Shown: positions 7,780-16,679, counted from the first letter of the stretch. The stretch: 38,216 bases of DNA from Prevotella sp. (GCA_017645905.1 JAGCNO010000146.1:1-38216); one strand, 5' to 3'. The notes: a model not told the origin generated them from the letters alone. Numbers and translations: made by a program.

Positions 7780-7813
7780 ATTTTCTTGTTATTTATTATT
7801 GTTGTTATGTAAC

Positions 7814-7846
7814 CACTCCCCTCCCGGGAGGGGTAGGGGGAGGGTT
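7814..7846. repeat. C/G-rich repeat with 16-bp perfect palindrome
   Basis: CCCCTCCCGGGAGGGG (7818-7833) is a perfect palindrome, followed by TAGGGGGAGGG. It sits in the 70-bp gap between the pump and outer-membrane-factor genes and is a second copy of the motif at 7703-7743. Confidence 0.65.
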
Positions 7847-7849
7847 ATT

Positions 7850-10800
7850 CTATTTCTCCACTTCGTATGTCACGGGCTCTTTGTGCGCATACTGTGCCAG
7901 TTCGGCAGCCACTTCTTCGTTGCCCTCCTCGTCCTCGAACTTGATGGGCGAAATCTTCTCCTGCAACGTCTGGAAGATGACGAACAGGGTAGGCACGACG
8001 AATATCTGGCAGAGCGTACCGATGAGCATACCGCCCACGGCAGCGGCACCGAGCGTCTGGTTTCCGTTCTTGCCTACGCCCGATGCGAACATCAGCGGCA
8101 GCAGACCGATAATCATGGCCAGCGATGTCATCAGGATAGGACGCAGACGGGCGGCAGCACCCAGCACGGCCGACCATGAGATGGCCATACCCGTCTGACG
8201 GCGCTCCAGAGCGAACTGTACTATCAAGATGGCGTTCTTCGCCAACAGTCCTATAAGCATGATGAGCGAAATCTGCATATAGATGTCGTTGGCATGGCCG
8301 AAGAGCATCGTGAACAGGAAGCAGCCTGCCAGTCCGAAGGGTACGGACAGGATTACCGACAGCGGCAGGATATAGCTCTCATACTGTGCCGAAAGGATGA
8401 GGTAGATGAACACGATACAGAGCAGGAAGATGATGCCCGTGGTGTTCGATGCTTTCGCCTCCTCACGTGTCAGGCCCTGATAGTCGTAGGTATAGCCGGT
8501 GGGCAGCATCTCGGCAGCCACCTCCTGTGCGGCTTTGATTGCCTCACCGCTGGAGTAGCCGTTGGCAACCGTTCCCGTCACGTTGATAGACGTAAAGAGG
8601 TTGAAACGGTTGATGTTGGACGGTCCGTAGACGCGCTCCAGCTGGCAGAACTCCTGTATGGGAGCCATGTTGCCACTATTAGTACGAACATAAATATTGT
8701 TCAACGACTCCGGTGTCATGCGTGTCTCTGGCGAGCCCTGCACCATCACTCGGAACAGCTTTCCGTAGGCATTGAAGTTAGAGGCATAGAGACCGCCGTA
8801 GTATCCCTGCAGCGTGGAGAGGATGGTAGAGGGCGACACGCCACTCTGCTTACACTTCGCCACGTCGACATGAATCATGTACTGCGGGTAGTTCGGGTTA
8901 TAGCTGGTCTGTGCCATCTGGAACTCCGGCCGCTTGTTCAGTTCGGCAATGTAGTCAGTCACGATGCCGAAGAACTTTTCTAACGAGCCGCCCGTACGGT
9001 CCTGCATCACGATGGAGACACCGCTGTTGGCCGAGAATCCGGGAATCATAGGCGGTGAGAAGGCCAGAATCTTGGCATCCTTGATATGTGCCGTCTTGAT
9101 GAATATCTGGGCTATCACCATCTGGGCATCCATCGGGTTGATGAAGAAGCGGTAGATACCGTCGCCTTCCCACAGTCCCGAGAGCTTCCACCAGAAGCCT
9201 TTCTGGCGCTCCTTGAACGGTTTCAGCTTCATGATGAACGTGGCCTGGTCGGAACCGGCACCGGCAATGAAGTTGTAACCCTGAATCTGCTCACGGCTCT
9301 GTATGGCCGGGTCGGCAGCAAGGATGCTGTCCACCTCATTGATAATCTGACGTGTGCGGGCCACCGACGTGGCGGGAGGCATGGAGATAGTACAGAAGAT
9401 GGTACCGGTGTCCTCGTCAGGTACCAGACCGGTCTTTGTCGTATACAGCGTCGTAGCAAGGGCTACGATACCGATGACGACGGCGATGATGATGACGACC
9501 GGACGGCGCACATACTTCTCCATGCTCTTCTTGTACTTGCCCAGAATCTTGTCGTAGGCAGTATTGAACGAAGTGTGGAAACGGTCTATGCGCGACATCT
9601 TCCGCTCATGGCCGTCCTTGTCGTGCGGCTTCAGGAAGATGGCACAGAGTGCCGGCGACAGCGTCAGGGCGTTCAGGGCCGAGATAAAGATACTGACGGC
9701 CATCGTCACGCCGAACTCACGGTAGAATGTTCCGCTGGTGCCACCAATGAACGACACGGGGATGAACACCGAGGCCATCACCAGCGTAATAGAGATGATA
9801 GCACCCGAAATCTCGTTCATGGCATCGATGGAGGCCGTCAGCGACGACTTGTAGCCTTGGTCAAGCTTCGCATGCACGGCCTCGACCACCACGATGGCAT
9901 CGTCCACCACGATGGCAATAGCCAAGAGCAAGGCCGACAGCGTGAGCAGGTTGATGGAGAAGCCGAAGATGCTCAGGAAGAAGAACGTACCGACGAGCGA
10001 CACAGGCACGGCAATGAGCGGAATGAGTGTTGAGCGCCAGTCCTGCAGGAAGATGTAGATGACGATGAACACCAGAATGAGGGTGAACAGGAGCGTGAAC
10101 ACCACCTCCTCGATAGAGGCGTAGAGGAACTCCGTCACGTCGTAGTTGATCTTGTAGATCATTCCCGGCGGGAACAGCTTGGCCTGCTCCTCCAGCTCTT
10201 TCTTCACCTGCTTGGCTATCTCGTTGGCGTTCGAGCCGGCAATCTGCTGCACCATACCCATCACCGACGGGATGTTGTTGTTCTTCATCGACACCGTGTA
10301 CTGCTGTCCGCCCAGCTCTATGCGGGCCACGTCCTTCAGTTTGAGTGTCGTGCCGTCGGTCTTGCTCTGGATGATGATGTTGCCAAACTCCTCGGCGCTC
10401 TTCAGTCGGCCGGTATAGCGCATGGCATACTCGTAGGCCACGTCGCTCTGCTCGCCGAACGTACCCGGAGCGGCCTCCACATTCTGCTCAGCCAGCACGG
10501 CGCTGATGTCGGAGGGCATCAGTCCGTACTGCTTCATCACATCGGGCTTCAGCCAGATACGCATGGAGTAGGTCTTCAGACCGGGGCTCTGCACGTCGCC
10601 CACACCCTGAATACGCTTGATGGCAGGGATGATGTTAATGTTGTTATAGTTCGTCAGGAACTCATCGTCATATCGGCCGTCAGAGGTCAGGGTGAACATC
10701 ATCACCTGGCTGGTCTGACGCTTCATCACCGTCACACCGATGCGCGTCACCTCGGCAGGCAGCAATGCCTGAGCCTGCTGAACGCGGTTCTGTACGTTCA

Positions 10801-11113
10801 CGGCACACATATCGGGGTTCATGCCCTGGCGGAACAGTACGCTGATGCTGGCCGAGCCACTGGAGGCCGACGATGAGATATAATCCATGCCTTCCACACC
10901 GTTAATGCTCTCCTCGAGCGGCGTGATGACGGAGTTCTTCACCGTCTCGGCGTCGGCACCAGGATAGCTGGTCCATACCACGACCGTAGGCGGCGCAATG
11001 TCTGGGTATTGCTCAATAGGCAGCGAGACCAGGCCAATGAAACCCAGCAAGACGATGACTATGGAAATCACCGTCGACAATACCGGACGTTTAATAAAGT
11101 TTGTAAATGTCAT
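7850..11113 (-). CDS. RND multidrug efflux pump permease (HAE1/AcrB family)
   Basis: 1087 residues, a little longer than AcrB (1049). It starts MTFTNFIKRPVLSTVISIVI (TM1), then has a periplasmic porter domain and GFSINLLTLSALLLAIAIVV with the proton-relay acidic pair Asp404-Asp405 in TM4. A second hydrophobic repeat (about 540 onward) and TM10-12 (LIMLIGLLAKNAILIVQFAL and LRPILMTSLAMIIGLLPLMF) complete the duplicated 12-TM layout. The family exports amphipathic drugs, bile salts or dyes by proton antiport. It sits in the order adaptor, pump, outer-membrane factor on the minus strand; the 160-bp gap to the adaptor holds an inverted repeat. Actual substrates cannot be read from sequence. Confidence 0.96.
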   Translation of the reverse strand: MTFTNFIKRPVLSTVISIVIVLLGFIGLVSLPIEQYPDIAPPTVVVWTSYPGADAETVKNSVITPLEESINGVEGMDYISSSASSGSASISVLFRQGMNPDMCAVNVQNRVQQAQALLPAEVTRIGVTVMKRQTSQVMMFTLTSDGRYDDEFLTNYNNINIIPAIKRIQGVGDVQSPGLKTYSMRIWLKPDVMKQYGLMPSDISAVLAEQNVEAAPGTFGEQSDVAYEYAMRYTGRLKSAEEFGNIIIQSKTDGTTLKLKDVARIELGGQQYTVSMKNNNIPSVMGMVQQIAGSNANEIAKQVKKELEEQAKLFPPGMIYKINYDVTEFLYASIEEVVFTLLFTLILVFIVIYIFLQDWRSTLIPLIAVPVSLVGTFFFLSIFGFSINLLTLSALLLAIAIVVDDAIVVVEAVHAKLDQGYKSSLTASIDAMNEISGAIISITLVMASVFIPVSFIGGTSGTFYREFGVTMAVSIFISALNALTLSPALCAIFLKPHDKDGHERKMSRIDRFHTSFNTAYDKILGKYKKSMEKYVRRPVVIIIAVVIGIVALATTLYTTKTGLVPDEDTGTIFCTISMPPATSVARTRQIINEVDSILAADPAIQSREQIQGYNFIAGAGSDQATFIMKLKPFKERQKGFWWKLSGLWEGDGIYRFFINPMDAQMVIAQIFIKTAHIKDAKILAFSPPMIPGFSANSGVSIVMQDRTGGSLEKFFGIVTDYIAELNKRPEFQMAQTSYNPNYPQYMIHVDVAKCKQSGVSPSTILSTLQGYYGGLYASNFNAYGKLFRVMVQGSPETRMTPESLNNIYVRTNSGNMAPIQEFCQLERVYGPSNINRFNLFTSINVTGTVANGYSSGEAIKAAQEVAAEMLPTGYTYDYQGLTREEAKASNTTGIIFLLCIVFIYLILSAQYESYILPLSVILSVPFGLAGCFLFTMLFGHANDIYMQISLIMLIGLLAKNAILIVQFALERRQTGMAISWSAVLGAAARLRPILMTSLAMIIGLLPLMFASGVGKNGNQTLGAAAVGGMLIGTLCQIFVVPTLFVIFQTLQEKISPIKFEDEEGNEEVAAELAQYAHKEPVTYEVEK

Positions 11114-11150
11114 GTGATTTACTTTTTATGATACCACTTTTTTCTTTTAC

Positions 11151-11250
11151 CACGAATTTTACGAATGACACAAATTATTATTTTATTTCTCAAATAATTC
11201 GTTTAATTATATGTAATTCGAGGAATTCGTGTAATCAGTTAAATTCGTGG
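11151..11250. repeat. 100-bp A/T-rich imperfect inverted repeat
   Basis: The left end CCACGAATTTTACGAATGAC (11151-11170) pairs imperfectly with the right end GTGTAATCAGTTAAATTCGTGG (11229-11250). The unit ACGAATT/AATTCGT recurs inside. It fills most of the gap between the adaptor and pump genes and looks like a dispersed non-autonomous element. Confidence 0.7.
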
Positions 11251-11273
11251 TTATAACAACTTTTGTGGTTTAG

Positions 11274-12446
11274 TTAGTTTTTCACCGCGTCAAAAATATC
11301 GCTGGCGCTCATGGCCTTGGCCTGCTCCTGGATTTTCTCCTGATAGCGCTCCGGCGTGATAGGCACGATTTCCATCTGGTCGCTGAGCTTCGTGATGCCG
11401 TTGGTGACGTACTTGTCGCCGGGCTTCAGGCCTTCGGTGACGATGAAGTTGTTACCGTCGTTCTGCGGGTCGACCTTAATCTCGGTGTACACCACACGGT
11501 TAGAGTCGCCCAGGAGGTAGACGAACTTCTTGTTCTGCACCTCCATGACCACGCTCTGTGGTATGACGATGGCCTCGCTGGCCGTGCGGGGAATGATGAT
11601 GGTGCCGCTGCCGCCGCTCTTCAGCAGGTGGTCGGGGTTGGGGAACTGAGCCTTCAGCTGCACCGAGCCAGTAGCCTGGTCAATAACGCCGCTGGCGGTC
11701 ATCACCTTGCCCTCATAGCCATACTCCGTACCGTCGGCAAGCATCAGCTTCACGGCGGGCAGGGCATCGACAGCACCACGCAGACCGCCATCGGCCTTCG
11801 ACAGTGCCAGCATGTCCTTCTCCGTCATAGAGAAATAAACCTCCATCTTGCTGATGTCGGCCACATGGGTCAGCACGTTCGACGCACTCACCAGCGCACC
11901 CTTCTTGAAGGGCAGCGTGCCGACGACACCCTTTGCCGGGCTCTTCACGTAGCAGAAGCTCAGCTGCTCCTTAGCGTTGGCCAAGTTGGCTTGTGCCTGA
12001 GCCAACTGTGCCTGCGCACTGCTATAGCTGTTCTCGGCCGTCTGCAGCTCATAGTCGCCGACGACGCGGTTTGCGTGCAGCTGTTTCGTGTTCTCAAACG
12101 TCAGCTTCGCCGTGTTCACCTGGCTCTGCGCCGTGTTCACAGCAGCCTGGGCCTGGCGCACAGTTGCCTGATAGGTCTCGTTGTCGATGACGAACAACAC
12201 CTGTCCGACATTCACCGTCTGGCCTTCCACCACATTAATCTTCGTGAGAAATCCTGAAACCTTAGGACGTATCTCCACGTCCTGGATACCGTTGATGACG
12301 GCGGGATAGCTGCTCTGCATGGCTGCCGAGCTGGTGCCCACAGTCGTCACAGGGTACTCGTTGTCGCCAAACGTAGGACGGCCGCCGCCGCAGCTCACAA
12401 GGAGAGCACCGGCAGCAATGGCCAAAAGAATCTTTTTCTGTTTCAT
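11274..12446 (-). CDS. RND efflux periplasmic adaptor lipoprotein (AcrA/MexA family)
   Basis: 390 residues with a lipobox (LLVSC, Cys19). The first lipoyl half-motif VEIRPKVSGFLTKINVVEGQ is followed by an alpha-helical hairpin rich in Ala/Gln (about 90-165), the second lipoyl half (FCYVKSPAKGVVGTLPFKKG), a beta-barrel, and a membrane-proximal domain ending near GLKPGDKYVTNGITKLSDQM. The adaptor bridges the pump and the outer-membrane channel. It is the first gene of the efflux operon. A -7 element lies at 12528-12535. No TetR- or MarR-type repressor gene is adjacent, so regulation is unclear. Confidence 0.95.
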   Translation of the reverse strand: MKQKKILLAIAAGALLVSCGGGRPTFGDNEYPVTTVGTSSAAMQSSYPAVINGIQDVEIRPKVSGFLTKINVVEGQTVNVGQVLFVIDNETYQATVRQAQAAVNTAQSQVNTAKLTFENTKQLHANRVVGDYELQTAENSYSSAQAQLAQAQANLANAKEQLSFCYVKSPAKGVVGTLPFKKGALVSASNVLTHVADISKMEVYFSMTEKDMLALSKADGGLRGAVDALPAVKLMLADGTEYGYEGKVMTASGVIDQATGSVQLKAQFPNPDHLLKSGGSGTIIIPRTASEAIVIPQSVVMEVQNKKFVYLLGDSNRVVYTEIKVDPQNDGNNFIVTEGLKPGDKYVTNGITKLSDQMEIVPITPERYQEKIQEQAKAMSASDIFDAVKN

Positions 12447-12527
12447 ACCTATTTTATTTGTTAATTGCTTGTAAGGACATAACCCAAATTAGCACGCAAG
12501 CACACGGTTTGCGCACATAACAGGCTG

Positions 12528-12535
12528 CAAAATTA
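12528..12535 (-). promoter_or_regulatory. -7 element of the efflux operon with flanking inverted 11-mers
   Basis: The minus strand reads TAATTTTG followed by C. The start-site region carries CAGCCTGTTAT (12517-12527), and an inverted copy lies at 12588-12598, so the promoter sits between two inverted 11-mers. No TTTG lies at the expected -33 position. The 11-mers could be an operator or the arms of a weak hairpin. Confidence 0.55.
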
Positions 12536-12643
12536 CGAAAATTCCACATTATAATAATAGGCCGCAACACTTATTTAACAAAGTTTACAGCCTGTTATTT
12601 GCCGTTACACAAAAAAAGGTGGCTTTACGGGATGATTCAGACT

Positions 12644-12952
12644 TTACTTTTTCTTTCCCGTTTGCTTCGTCAGCGTCCGTATGGCCTTCTGCTGCTCGGG
12701 CGAGAGGGCTGGAATGTTGTGGGCTCGCTCGTATGCTGCCAGCTCTTCGAGGCTCATATCACCATAGTAAGGCTTGCTGATCTCCTTGCCGCGGGCCTTG
12801 ACCTCAGCCTTGTCCATATAGCCTTTGTCGGTGGCATAAAGATAGACAACAGATATCTTCCTGTTGCCGTCCTTCTTGTCGTACTCTAAGTGAGCCTGAT
12901 CCATTACGAAGTTTTCGGGCTGAACTTTCCCATCCTCGTCGAGGTTCTGCAC
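12644..12952 (-). CDS. small hypothetical protein, start uncertain (possible frameshift)
   Basis: 102 residues if the GTG at 12952 is used. It is charged and soluble, with NFVMDQAHLEYDKKDGNRKI, VVYLYATDKGYMDKAEVKAR and a Lys-rich C-terminus; I do not recognise the family. The in-frame sequence continues sensibly upstream of the GTG (TWQKII) to a stop with no ATG. An ATG at 12983, 14 nt downstream of a perfect -7 element, is in a different frame and would read MTADNLAK. Dropping one base near 12959 would join the two, so either GTG is the true start or the gene carries a one-base frameshift. It ends about 200 bp upstream of the efflux adaptor gene, on the same strand. Confidence 0.5.
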   Translation of the reverse strand: MQNLDEDGKVQPENFVMDQAHLEYDKKDGNRKISVVYLYATDKGYMDKAEVKARGKEISKPYYGDMSLEELAAYERAHNIPALSPEQQKAIRTLTKQTGKKK

Positions 12953-12997
12953 GATTATCTTTTGCCAAGTTATCTGCCGTCATTAAAAATTTGGGTG

Positions 12998-13005
12998 CAA
13001 AGGTA
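12998..13005 (-). promoter_or_regulatory. -7 element upstream of the small hypothetical gene
   Basis: The minus strand reads TACCTTTG followed by C. The expected -33 position has no TTTG. The out-of-frame ATG at 12983 lies only 14 nt downstream. Confidence 0.55.
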
Positions 13006-13133
13006 CAATATTTCAGCCAATTACAGGCAGCGAGCCGTCTTAAATAAGGTGAAGGAACCGGTAAGTTTTTTCATTTTGTAAAGAAAAAATGACAGAAAAA
13101 CGCATTTGGAAATGAGGCGTTATAGACGAAAAG

Positions 13134-13161
13134 CCTGCACAAACCTGACCGTTTGTGCAGG
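13134..13161. repeat. perfect 11-bp inverted repeat
   Basis: CCTGCACAAAC (13134-13144) and GTTTGTGCAGG (13151-13161) surround CTGACC. Neither strand has a strong T-run after it, so terminator function is weakly supported. A further GCACAAA lies at 13171-13177. Confidence 0.6.
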
Positions 13162-13394
13162 TATTTGCACCAGAACGGATGCACAAATCGGACAAAATGA
13201 GCAGAAAATGGAGGCAAGGAGCCGCTGTTTAACATTTCTTTGCTCCCAGAATGGGGAAAACCTCCGTTTTGCCAAGTGGGCAAAAAAACCTATAAATTGG
13301 GAGTAAAAACATATAAATATGCAGAAATGAAATAAAAAAGCTCAGAATTACACATAATTATACGAAAAACGTGGACGGTTCAAAGGGTGGCTAT

Positions 13395-13480
13395 AAGCCG
13401 TTCAAGACCTGGTAAAGAGCCGTTCTTTCCCATAGAAAGAACTATTATTTCTCCCAGAAAAGATAGTCTTTTCTCCTCAG
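13395..13480 (-). repeat. degenerate copies of the 22-bp repeat
   Basis: AAGCCGTTC at 13395 and GAGCCGTTCTTTC at 13417 are exactly 22 bp apart. Weaker units (GAACTATTATTTC, AAGATAGTCTTTTC) follow near 13439 and 13461. Orientation is the same as the array at 3461-3570. Confidence 0.6.
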
Positions 13481-13604
13481 GGGTGCCGTCCATGCCCTCC
13501 GAGGCGTTATTCGCCTTCAATACTTGCACAGATGAAGCCGAGATAAGTGTCGTGGAAAAAATCGGAGTATTAACGGGGTTGTTGTAAAGTTTTTTCGCTG
13601 TCAG

Positions 13605-14090
13605 TCAGCTTAACTCTACGACCACGCCCTGCTCTAACGAGTGCTTTACGTCGACGAGTCGCTGGTTGCGTGAGCCTCGGAAACGGAGGGTCTCGTCGCG
13701 GAGGCTCTTTACAAAAGGACCGTCGACAAGCACGTCTATCAGTTCCAAAAGGGCACGCTGGCGGGGATTGACGAGCAGTTCCTCGAAGGTGAAGCCGGTG
13801 TAGCACCAGATGGTCTTCTGCGTGCGCTGGCGGATAGCACGGGCCAGCTCGGCAAAGCCCTCGGGCTGGTACATCGGGTCGCCGCCGCTGAAGGTGACGT
13901 TGGCGTAGGGGTCGGCCTCGATGATGCGCATAATCTCGTCGGTGGTCATGGCACGGCCGCCGCTGAAGTCCCACGACTGCGGGTTGTGACAGCCCTCACA
14001 ACGGTGACGGCAGCCAGCACAGTAGATGGACGTACGGAACCCGGGGCCGTCGACCATCGTGTCCTCGACGATAGAAAGAACGGATATCAT
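13605..14090 (-). CDS. nrdG: anaerobic ribonucleotide reductase-activating protein (radical SAM)
   Basis: 161 residues from the ATG at 14090 (an in-frame ATG at 14102 would add MIYH). The start ISVLSIVEDTMVDGPGFRTS is the typical NrdG N-terminus. The radical-SAM cluster motif is C-x3-C-x2-C inside CAGCRHRCEGCHN, and the SAM-binding GGD motif is in VTFSGGDPMYQPEG. NrdG uses S-adenosylmethionine to install the glycyl radical on class III ribonucleotide reductase NrdD, giving deoxynucleotides without oxygen, which fits an anaerobe. Its usual partner nrdD is not in the window. An inverted-repeat element (14107-14225) separates it from the beta-galactosidase gene upstream. Confidence 0.93.
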   Translation of the reverse strand: MISVLSIVEDTMVDGPGFRTSIYCAGCRHRCEGCHNPQSWDFSGGRAMTTDEIMRIIEADPYANVTFSGGDPMYQPEGFAELARAIRQRTQKTIWCYTGFTFEELLVNPRQRALLELIDVLVDGPFVKSLRDETLRFRGSRNQRLVDVKHSLEQGVVVELS

Positions 14091-14106
14091 GTGATAAATC
14101 ATAAAT

Positions 14107-14225
14107 GAGAAATGAAAAATATGATTAGACCCGGAGGCAGAAAATCCGACGAGCCAGGTCTAATCATATCTCTCATCTCTCGTTCCTTTTCCTGCCTCCA
14201 GGTCTAATCATATTTATCATTTCTC
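14107..14225. repeat. 119-bp element with 34-bp inverted arms and an internal third copy
   Basis: Arm 14107-14140 (GAGAAATGAAAAATATGATT, then AGACCCGGAGGCAG) matches the complement of 14192-14225 at 32 of 34 positions. CCAGGTCTAATCATAT occurs directly at 14154-14169 and 14198-14213. It lies in the gap between the beta-galactosidase and nrdG genes and would form a long mRNA hairpin. Confidence 0.85.
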
Positions 14226-14237
14226 ATCTCTCATTTC

Positions 14238-16652
14238 TCAATAGATGTAGACCTTGAAGTTACGGATGCTGCCGGGTGCTCCCTGTTCGGCACGGGGCAG
14301 ATACTCCAGGGCGGTGACCGTCTGCTCGGCTCCAAGGTCGATGACGAGCAGATGAGGTGTATTCTGGCCACGCTCTGTCTGCCAGTAGGTCGACTCCTGC
14401 AGGTCGAAGACCTTATCGCCGGTGTGGTTGCCATTCTCCTCCTCGCTGTTGGCGTATTTGCAAGTCCAAGGCTCACGAGAGAGGCGCTTGCCATCGGCAC
14501 CCTGCAGGTAAAGCTCGGCAATGGCTACGCGGTCGCCATCCTTCTGGGTGCTAAGACATTCGATAGCTAAGTAGCGCCCCTTCTTCTGCCCATTGAACTT
14601 GATGGTCTGCCAACCGTTGCCTGCCTTAAAGCTGCCTGTACTTACGGGCGTGGCGCTGTTGAGGTCGGGCTTGTCGCCGATGTTGTTGTGCTTGTTCGAC
14701 TTCTCTAACTGGAGCTTGTTCAGCTCAGGCTCGGCCTGTCCCCAAACGACAGCCTCCTTCGGGCCTACCACGTCAAGGACAATGACCTCGTTCTTGCCCT
14801 TCTTCAGCCAGCAGCCGGGCACATAGAGCGTCTGCTGCGGACCGATAGACCAGATGCGGCCCATAGCATGGCCGTTCACATAGACCTGTCCCTTACCCCA
14901 AGTCTCGAAGTTCAGGAAGGTGTCGCCCACCTTCTTCAGCGTGAAGTAGCCGCGGTGGTAGCCGGGAATCATGATGTCGCCAAGTTCCTTAGACCCTTCA
15001 TAGCCCTGTGTAAAGGCGAGCGCAGGAACACTTCCCTTTACCTTGCCTGCAGCAACCTGGTCATTGACACCCTTCACCATATCAAGTGCCTTGACAGCCG
15101 TCTGATAATCATCGGGGATGGCCACATTCATCCATTGCTTCGGCGTCAGCACCATCTCCACATCGTCGGTCTCGGTGGTCAGCGTGACGTTGCCGACGAT
15201 ACCTTTGAAATCCTTAATGGCGCGGCCGAAGTTGATGCGGCCCATGCCCTCGACGATAATAATCAGTTCGGCACCTTTCTTCACGGCAGGGATGGTGAGC
15301 GACTTCTCGTTCTTCACGCGGTCAATCTTACCAATATACTTCTTGTCGATAAAGACCTGAGCGAAGTCGTGGAACTCGCCTGTGAGCACGCTCTGCGAAG
15401 TAATTTCGGGCAGGCAGGTAGAGTACATCATCGTGCCCCAGCCCATGTCCATCTCCTCGAAGGTCTTGGGAGCGCCATTGACGGGCTTGGTCATAGCAGC
15501 CATGAAGGGTGCGAACTCCTTCAGTTCGAACTTCGGCACGGTAATGATAGGCATGGGAGCCTTGGGTACGGCGGGCATCTTCTTGCCGTCGTTGTACTTC
15601 TCCATCATCTTGCGCAGTTCCCAGAACTTCGGGGTGGCAAGACCCCATTCGTTGATAGGCGCGTCGTAGTCGTAGGAGGTCACGTCGGGAGCAAAGCCGG
15701 GGCTGTTGGCACCTGCCCAGTGGCCGAACGACGTTCCTCCGTGGGTCATGTAGAGCGAGAAACTGATGCCTTTCGACAGCATCTCGTCCATACCGTCGAC
15801 CATATCCTTGGCCGGACGGGTCTCGTGGCGGGCTCCCCACTTGTCGAACCAGCCGCTCCAGAACTCGGAGCACATCTTCGGGGCATTGGGACGCAGCTCG
15901 CCAAGACGGCGGAACTGGTCATCAATGTTTGCTCCCGTGCCGAAGTTCATGGTCCAGGTAAGGTCATCAAGGCCGTTCTTCTCGAAGTTGCTGGACCAGT
16001 CGCATTGGAAGAGCGAGAGTTCCTTGCCGTAGATGCTGCGCAGGCAGTCACGAATCTCAGAGACGTAGGGCTTGTCCTCGCCGTAGCTTCCGTATTCGTT
16101 CTCTACCTGAATCATGATGATAGGGCCACCATTCTGGATAATCAGCGGCTTGAGTTGTTCGCCCACCTTCTCCTCGAAGATCTTCACGCGCTCTATAAAA
16201 TAAGGATCGCGCTCGCGAAGACGGATGTCCTTCTTCTTCAACAGCCACCAGGGCAGGCCGCCCATCTCCCACTCGGCACAGACGTAGGGGCCGGGGCGCA
16301 CGATGACATAGAGGCCGTTCTTTTGGGCAATGCGGCAGAATTCTGCCACGTCGTTATTGCCCGTGAAGTCGAACTGACCTTCTTTCTGCTCGTGGATGTT
16401 CCAAAAGATGTAAATACACACGGCGTTCATGCCCAGTGCCTTGCACATCTGGATACGGTGCTCCCAGTAAGGTCGCGGGATACGGGGGTAATGTACTTCG
16501 GCCGCCTTAACTACGAAGGGCTGACCGTTCAACAGGAAGGTCTTGTCACCAGTGGTGAAGGTGCCCGCCGGAGAAGCGGCGGGAACGGTGGCCGGTGCCG
16601 TCAACAGCATGGCCGACAGCGCAAACAACTTTAGGATTCGCTTTGCTTCCAT
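14238..16652 (-). CDS. secreted GH35 beta-galactosidase with discoidin-like C-terminus
   Basis: 804 residues with a signal peptide (about 1-26). The GH35 TIM barrel has the family signatures RPGPYVCAEWEMGGLPWWLL, the acid/base Glu186 in VENEYGSYG, and the nucleophile Glu263 in CSEFWSGWFDKWG. Beta-sandwich domains follow, and the last 140 residues look like an F5/8-type (discoidin) sugar-binding module (HLLVIDLGAEQTVTALEYLP). The enzyme removes terminal beta-galactose from plant or host glycans, probably in the periplasm or at the surface. It has a perfect promoter (16680-16711) and is not in an obvious PUL. The substrate cannot be narrowed further from sequence. Confidence 0.95.
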   Translation of the reverse strand: MEAKRILKLFALSAMLLTAPATVPAASPAGTFTTGDKTFLLNGQPFVVKAAEVHYPRIPRPYWEHRIQMCKALGMNAVCIYIFWNIHEQKEGQFDFTGNNDVAEFCRIAQKNGLYVIVRPGPYVCAEWEMGGLPWWLLKKKDIRLRERDPYFIERVKIFEEKVGEQLKPLIIQNGGPIIMIQVENEYGSYGEDKPYVSEIRDCLRSIYGKELSLFQCDWSSNFEKNGLDDLTWTMNFGTGANIDDQFRRLGELRPNAPKMCSEFWSGWFDKWGARHETRPAKDMVDGMDEMLSKGISFSLYMTHGGTSFGHWAGANSPGFAPDVTSYDYDAPINEWGLATPKFWELRKMMEKYNDGKKMPAVPKAPMPIITVPKFELKEFAPFMAAMTKPVNGAPKTFEEMDMGWGTMMYSTCLPEITSQSVLTGEFHDFAQVFIDKKYIGKIDRVKNEKSLTIPAVKKGAELIIIVEGMGRINFGRAIKDFKGIVGNVTLTTETDDVEMVLTPKQWMNVAIPDDYQTAVKALDMVKGVNDQVAAGKVKGSVPALAFTQGYEGSKELGDIMIPGYHRGYFTLKKVGDTFLNFETWGKGQVYVNGHAMGRIWSIGPQQTLYVPGCWLKKGKNEVIVLDVVGPKEAVVWGQAEPELNKLQLEKSNKHNNIGDKPDLNSATPVSTGSFKAGNGWQTIKFNGQKKGRYLAIECLSTQKDGDRVAIAELYLQGADGKRLSREPWTCKYANSEEENGNHTGDKVFDLQESTYWQTERGQNTPHLLVIDLGAEQTVTALEYLPRAEQGAPGSIRNFKVYIY

Positions 16653-16679
16653 AATATTCGTATTAGATTAACTTGGCCG

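Larger units (their letters stand above)
13006..13604. other. gene-free region with hairpin and degenerate repeats
   Basis: About 600 bp without a convincing gene. Short open frames on both strands (such as 13106-13306 plus and 13071-13283 minus) show no family pattern and no promoter. The region holds an 11-bp perfect hairpin (13134-13161), A/T-rich sequence with GGGAGTAAAA-type motifs, and a degenerate 22-bp repeat array (13395-13480). Confidence 0.6.

Noticed and set aside
7850-12446. Heavy-metal (CusA-type) RND pump
   Set aside because: TM4 has the Asp-Asp pair and the overall HAE1/AcrB layout; there is no methionine relay or metal-binding adaptor motif.
13071-13306. Overlapping 60-70 residue frames on both strands
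   Set aside because: No promoter, no recognisable domain, low-complexity surroundings; likely repeat-derived sequence.
14868-16634. 588-residue plus-strand open frame
   Set aside because: Antisense shadow of the GH35 gene; the minus frame has a signal peptide, catalytic motifs and a promoter.
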